A stretch of 48,245 bases of DNA from an uncultured Erysipelotrichaceae bacterium. Lineage in GTDB: Bacteria; Bacillota_I; Bacilli_A; Erysipelotrichales; Erysipelotrichaceae. Positions 44,367 to 48,245 of the stretch are shown piece by piece. The notes beneath the pieces were generated by a model, which was given only the letters and a program-made list of their open reading frames with translations, made no database searches and had not been told where the DNA came from. A program made the position numbers and the translations under genes. Positions within the stretch are counted from its first letter, which is position 1, and each line of letters opens with the position of its first letter. The DNA lies in the NCBI GenBank assembly GCA_902793635.1, contig CADBEA010000016.1, positions 1 to 48,245 on the forward strand, written 5' to 3'.

Positions 44367-46391
44367 TTACTTTTTGAAGTATTTTGTCAGTTCCAGTATG
44401 TTGGACTGGTTTTCATAGTGATATGTGAGGACATCCATGTTTTTCTTGACCAGATAGATGCCCAGACCGCCGATCGGCCGCTGTTCGGCAGGCAGTGTGA
44501 TATCCGGATCCTTTTTCTGCAGCGGATCATACGGGACACCCTGATCGACAAAGGTCAGACGGACGCCGTCCGGATCCTTCAGGTCATCCAGAATGATTTT
44601 GACCATACCGGTACCCGGTGCATAGGCATAGCTGGCAATATTGACATAGATTTCCTCAACTATCAGATTCAGCTGCATCCGCACCTTGCGCGGGCAGTTG
44701 ATTTCATCGAGATGTTCATTCACGAAAGCAAGGACTTCATCCAGGTTGTCATGTGTCGCTTCAATTTCCAGAGCCAGAGAACTTGTCTTCGGGGTTCCGT
44801 AGAAATCAAAGCACATCATTGTAATGTCATCCGCCTGCGGGCTGCCGTCCATATATGATTCCACATCACTGGTGATCTTCTGCAGCATTTCCTTGGCTGA
44901 GCAGCTGGCATTGGCATTCATGACGTCCAGCAGACGCTGGGTGCCATACTGTTCGAGATCGGGATCTGTCGCCTCCGGCACACCGTCCGTATAGACAAAC
45001 AGTCTGTCGCCCGGTTCCATCGTGAACGGACGGTCAGTGATCCTGGCATCTTCCACGACGCCGATGATCACGGAATGACGGTAGGTAACCAGTTCCCACA
45101 TACCATCTTTATGTTTGAAGAACGGATGTTCATGACCGGCATTCGCGGCCACACCCTTACCGGTGGACAGTTCAAGAATGGCAAACCATACCGTTACGAA
45201 CATACCGGCATCGTTGCCTTCACACAGCTGCTTGTTGACATCACTGAGAATCTCACCGGGACCGCCGCCCATCATGGCGCGGTTTTTGATCAGTGTTTTG
45301 GCAATGACCATGAACAGCGCGGCCGGTATTCCTTTGCCGGAAACATCAGCAATGACCAGACCGATATGATCTTCATCGATCATGAAGAAGTCATAGAAAT
45401 CACCGCCGACCTCACGGGCCGGATTTACCGTCGCATAGATATCAAACTCAGTTCTGTCCGGGAATGCCGGGAAGATCTGCGGCATCATATCCATCTGGAT
45501 CGATTTGGCGACATTCAGCTCGGCACCGATCTTTTCACGTTCCGTCGTCACGACAGAAAGCTTTCTGATATATTCGTTCAGATCGACCTGCATCTTCTTG
45601 AAGGATTCCGCGAGTTCCTCCACTTCGTCACCGGTATGAATATCCAGTTCCGTCGTTTCCTTACTGCCAAGATCGCTGACCAGATCCCGGGCGGCGTCAT
45701 TCAGTTTCAGCAGCGGATTTACCAGTCCTTTTCTGACGAAATAATACAGAACGGCACCCATGAGCAGAGTCACAATCAGAACACTGTTGACGATCATGTC
45801 GACAAAATCACGCAGTTTGTCCTGAATGCCGGGCATCGACAGATCAACACCAACGACCGCCACCGGTTCATTGGCCGAATTGAATACCGGATAATAAGCG
45901 GAAACGATATGTCCGTATACTTCATCTATGGCGACACTGAGTTCTTCCGGCGGATTCGGACGGTAAATCTTCTCAACCGCTTCCTTGCCGCCTTCCATAT
46001 ATCCTTCCGAATCACCCAGATGGCTTAAGGTATATGGGTTTACCGCATCCCAGATATAGACGACGGTGTCTTCATACGGAATGAAGACATAGTAGTATCT
46101 CATTTCCAGATCCGTCATCGTACTATTGACAGTTTTCAGTGTCGTATCAAAGTAATACTGGATCTCATTATAATAATCATCAGTCTTCAGCGTTTCGGCA
46201 TATTCGACAACCTTGTCACCGTCTATCAGTCCGGCAGCGGTTTTGGCATAGGAAAAACTCAGCTGCCGTGATTCTTCCATCTTGGTATTGTAATAAAGAT
46301 TCCGGATCAGAATCGTACTGAAAAGAATGATCGACACAGCGAAAAGAACAAGCGCACTGAGAACTTTGATGTGCAGTTTACTGTTTTTCAT
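44367..46391 (-). CDS. Membrane SpoIIE-type PP2C phosphatase with HAMP and HATPase domains
   Basis: A 674-residue signalling protein. A transmembrane helix (about 9-31), an extracellular sensor region (32-200) and a second helix (about 200-222) are followed by a HAMP domain (NPLLKLNDAARDL). The PP2C-type phosphatase (about 300-535) has NPAREVGGDFYDFF, ADVSGKGIPAAL and QADDITMMC with the metal aspartates. A C-terminal HATPase (about 545-672) has EEIYVNIASYAY (N box), FVDQG (G1) and GGLGIYLVKK (G2). Phosphatase and anti-sigma-type kinase are thus in one chain. Its start overlaps the acyltransferase gene by 14 bases. No STAS partner is visible. Confidence 0.9.
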   Translation of the reverse strand: MKNSKLHIKVLSALVLFAVSIILFSTILIRNLYYNTKMEESRQLSFSYAKTAAGLIDGDKVVEYAETLKTDDYYNEIQYYFDTTLKTVNSTMTDLEMRYYYVFIPYEDTVVYIWDAVNPYTLSHLGDSEGYMEGGKEAVEKIYRPNPPEELSVAIDEVYGHIVSAYYPVFNSANEPVAVVGVDLSMPGIQDKLRDFVDMIVNSVLIVTLLMGAVLYYFVRKGLVNPLLKLNDAARDLVSDLGSKETTELDIHTGDEVEELAESFKKMQVDLNEYIRKLSVVTTEREKIGAELNVAKSIQMDMMPQIFPAFPDRTEFDIYATVNPAREVGGDFYDFFMIDEDHIGLVIADVSGKGIPAALFMVIAKTLIKNRAMMGGGPGEILSDVNKQLCEGNDAGMFVTVWFAILELSTGKGVAANAGHEHPFFKHKDGMWELVTYRHSVIIGVVEDARITDRPFTMEPGDRLFVYTDGVPEATDPDLEQYGTQRLLDVMNANASCSAKEMLQKITSDVESYMDGSPQADDITMMCFDFYGTPKTSSLALEIEATHDNLDEVLAFVNEHLDEINCPRKVRMQLNLIVEEIYVNIASYAYAPGTGMVKIILDDLKDPDGVRLTFVDQGVPYDPLQKKDPDITLPAEQRPIGGLGIYLVKKNMDVLTYHYENQSNILELTKYFKK

Positions 46392-47508
46392 CCGCTTTCA
46401 TTCCTTTCTTTCTGTTTTTGTCTCTTATATGGATTATAACAGCAGTCAGCACACAGATAACAAAGGAAAGAAACAAAGATCCGGAAACCGGCAGTTCCTG
46501 CGTGCCGTTTTTGATATAAAGAAAAACACTGACTGAGAACGAAATCAGAACCCAGTGTATACAGTAAAAGGCGGTAATGTTCCGGCTGATCATTTCAAAA
46601 AAGCGCATCAGCCTTTCCGGTATATACCTGAGCAGGAAGTAATACACCCCAAGCAGACCGGCACTCAGACAGATATAAACCAGCAGTTCGTATGTAACCG
46701 CATGGTAGTATGCATTCTCACCGGGCATAAACATCCCCGTTTCGTAATGAATCGCCAGCGGGAAGTAGATCAGCGGCACCAGCAGAATCGGCATGAGCCA
46801 GAGATAGAACTTTTTCTTGTCTTTGACACGCAGCAGATATTCACCGAATATATAGCCGCAGACCGGAATGATCAGCCAGTTCAGCAGCGGCCAGTCAGAA
46901 ATCAGCAGACCGTCCGCCTGTTCCGTGCCGATGAAATTGCCCATGAAAATATTCAGAGCCGGATTGTGGAAATCAGTGCCGTTGAGCATCCAGCCGACAA
47001 GCGACATGGCAAGGGCCGTCACGAACATGGATGTTTTGGACATTTTCATCCGGAAGAACAGACCCATTGCCAGCAAAGCCAGCGGGGCGAACTGCAGGAT
47101 ATCATTGCCGAACACTTTATACCACAGCGGTTCAATGTACTGAGCGGTATCTTTCGTCAAAGCATAGCCAAGCAGATACGGGATCAGAAAACGGCAGATA
47201 TTCAGCGCATAGCCAACTGCCATCAGCTTCAGAAAACGTTTGGCGGGACTTGTATAAATCCGCACTGACGTATAGGCAATGCCGATGCCCATTGCGAACA
47301 TGAACATCGGCGCGCTGAAAGGAGCACCGATAATGGCGTCGAAAAGAAACGGTATACCGTGCAGCAGACCTTCTTCGGACGTACATTCTATGATCACGTG
47401 AACAAACGGCAGACAAAGGATCGGAAGTGCTTTGGCAACATCCAGTTCCGGCTGTCTGGTCGTATTAATCTTCACATCAGCAAACAATTCATTCTTCATG
47501 GTATTCAT
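46378..47508 (-). CDS. Integral membrane acyltransferase family protein
   Basis: About 376 residues with roughly ten hydrophobic segments, resembling the acyltransferase-3/DUF1624-like families that acetylate cell-surface sugars. The N-terminal RQPELDVAKALPILCLPFVHVI matches the start of this fold, with a His in the first helix. A late FYCIHWVLIS segment is also typical. I chose ATG at 47508 because a terminator hairpin lies between this and the earlier in-frame codons, which overlap the GNAT gene; the ribosome site is weak. Its end overlaps the PP2C gene by 14 bases, so the two are made together. The acyl acceptor is unknown. Confidence 0.72.
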   Translation of the reverse strand: MNTMKNELFADVKINTTRQPELDVAKALPILCLPFVHVIIECTSEEGLLHGIPFLFDAIIGAPFSAPMFMFAMGIGIAYTSVRIYTSPAKRFLKLMAVGYALNICRFLIPYLLGYALTKDTAQYIEPLWYKVFGNDILQFAPLALLAMGLFFRMKMSKTSMFVTALAMSLVGWMLNGTDFHNPALNIFMGNFIGTEQADGLLISDWPLLNWLIIPVCGYIFGEYLLRVKDKKKFYLWLMPILLVPLIYFPLAIHYETGMFMPGENAYYHAVTYELLVYICLSAGLLGVYYFLLRYIPERLMRFFEMISRNITAFYCIHWVLISFSVSVFLYIKNGTQELPVSGSLFLSFVICVLTAVIIHIRDKNRKKGMKADEKQ

Positions 47509-47531
47509 TCTATCATCGGCTACTTTCCGAA

Positions 47532-47555
47532 AAGAACCGTTATCCTGCGGTTCTT
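47532..47555 (-). terminator. Hairpin between the GNAT and acyltransferase genes
   Basis: AAGAACCG, 8-base loop, CGGTTCTT, followed by TTC on the minus strand, 16 bases after the GNAT stop. It is probably a weak terminator. Confidence 0.55.
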
Positions 47556-47570
47556 CTCTTATATACATCT

Positions 47571-48083
47571 TCAAAGATGCACTGTATTGCTTTTTTCGTA
47601 GGCAAGACGGGGATCATTGTCTTCTTCGACATAAGTTGTACCACAATGCACGAAGTGCAGTTTCTTCAAAAGGTTCTGCATCACCGTGTTGTCGCCGTGC
47701 GTGTCAATGCGCAGATGTCCGCACTGCTGATATGCCCAGTCGATGCAGAAGGATCCGGTGCCTCTTTCTGATCCGTCGGATGCGATCCGATGAACAACGC
47801 CATACGGACTCTCATCAAGCCAGTGTCCTTCCGTGATGTTTTTGTAGGTCGGTTCGATATCTTCTCCCTGGATGAAGAAAAAAGTACCGATCACCTTTCC
47901 GCTCTCATTGACACAGACATAGCTGTTGCCGTTTCTGATATCACTGCGGATCAGTTCCTCCGGCGGCCAGTGCGTCGCGCCCCACTGTTTCGGATTCCCG
48001 TGGGTCCGCATAAACTCTCTGGCATATTCATATATTTCCATCATACGGACAATGTCCTGTTCTTCTGATTTCCTGATTCGCAT
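47571..48083 (-). CDS. GNAT family N-acetyltransferase
   Basis: A 170-residue GNAT-fold acetyltransferase. The beta strands around SGKVIGTFFF and the acetyl-CoA site region (IASDGSERGTGSFCIDWAYQQ) followed by LRIDTHGDNTVMQNLLKKLHF are recognisable. The pyrophosphate loop is atypical, with serines and threonine in place of the usual Q/RxxGxG/A. GGGAG precedes ATG. The substrate could be a protein N terminus or a small amine. It is upstream of the acyltransferase gene on the same strand, separated by a hairpin. Confidence 0.85.
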   Translation of the reverse strand: MRIRKSEEQDIVRMMEIYEYAREFMRTHGNPKQWGATHWPPEELIRSDIRNGNSYVCVNESGKVIGTFFFIQGEDIEPTYKNITEGHWLDESPYGVVHRIASDGSERGTGSFCIDWAYQQCGHLRIDTHGDNTVMQNLLKKLHFVHCGTTYVEEDNDPRLAYEKSNTVHL

Positions 48084-48212
48084 AACAGTCTCCCTGTCTG
48101 AATTATTACCATTATATGCAATTCTGTTCCATCCTTTATCATTGATGCATAAAAAACTCGCTAAGGTTTGTCAACACAAAATGCATTAAAGAATAATACA
48201 CATTATGAAAAT

Positions 48213-48230
48213 TCGTTCTAAATAGAACGA
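48213..48230. repeat. Inverted repeat near the right edge
   Basis: CGTTCTA, two bases, TAGAACG (with one more pair outside), followed by a T-rich stretch. It may be an operator or the terminator of a gene beyond the window. The rest of 48084-48245 should hold the GNAT promoter (TTGACA at about 48158 on the minus strand) but has no gene. Confidence 0.4.
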
Positions 48231-48245
48231 TTTTCTTTCGGGCTG

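Overview
The window looks like chromosomal DNA of a low- to mid-GC Firmicute (Bacillota), most likely a gut anaerobe of the Erysipelotrichia or a close relative. This is an inference from gene content: phospho-sugar metabolism, KtrAB-type potassium uptake, AmmeMemoRadiSam genes, radical SAM and ferredoxin-like oxidoreductases, strong AGGAGG ribosome sites, and hairpin-plus-T-run terminators after most transcription units. G+C is about half by eye. I see no rRNA, tRNA, CRISPR array, prophage or insertion sequence.

Left part (1-6.9 kb, minus strand): a tightly overlapping operon resembling L-ascorbate/L-xylulose catabolism (UlaG-type lactonase, FGGY sugar kinase, an unrecognised beta-propeller-like protein, UlaE 3-epimerase, UlaF/AraD 4-epimerase), followed after a terminator by a GH1 phospho-beta-glucosidase. 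No UlaD decarboxylase and no ascorbate PTS is present. 7.0-10.7 kb (plus): a DPP-IV-like serine peptidase overlapping a serine beta-lactamase-fold hydrolase. 10.7-15.7 kb (minus): a P-loop/CYTH (Ttd14-like) protein, an AEC transporter, an alpha/beta hydrolase and an acyl-CoA synthetase, mostly as separate units. 15.8-17.3 kb: a GT4 glycosyltransferase whose promoter predicts a leaderless mRNA. 17.3-19.3 kb (minus): a dienelactone hydrolase and an anaerobic sulfatase-maturase-like radical SAM enzyme.

19.3-21.5 kb: a DUF2828/TROVE-like vWA protein (possible Ro60 relative) with a 346-base, visibly structured leader, then a 90-codon HTH gene whose terminator lies inside its coding region. 21.5-28.1 kb (minus): methyltransferase, Fe-S aldo/keto reductase, ROK kinase, and an overlapping trio (GH31 glycosidase, YunG-like protein, amidohydrolase). 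28.2-29.1 kb: an HTH regulator and a one-TM membrane protein that appear to share a C-terminal domain. 29.1-30.1 kb: a PAS protein and an ATC-hydrolase-family protein. 30.2-32.5 kb: a MEMO-AMMECR1 fusion and its radical SAM partner. 32.5-36.8 kb (minus): a second ROK kinase, an HPr/D-2-hydroxyacid dehydrogenase fusion, an M20 peptidase and a glutathione peroxidase. 36.9-41.5 kb: a rhodanese lipoprotein, a Gfo/Idh/MocA oxidoreductase, KtrA/KtrB and an orphan PTS IIB. 41.6-48.1 kb (minus): HAD phosphatase coupled to an M14 carboxypeptidase, a membrane SpoIIE-type phosphatase with its own HATPase domain, overlapping an integral-membrane acyltransferase, and a GNAT enzyme.

The strongest candidate for something undescribed is the HPr-dehydrogenase fusion at 33406-34704. 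It keeps the PTS phosphorylation histidine (His15), has Asn in place of the regulatory Ser46, and runs directly into a complete D-lactate-dehydrogenase-type enzyme. Next are the beta-propeller inside the Ula-like operon, the HTH/membrane pair with a shared domain, the probable non-stop HTH transcript, and the structured leader of the DUF2828 gene.
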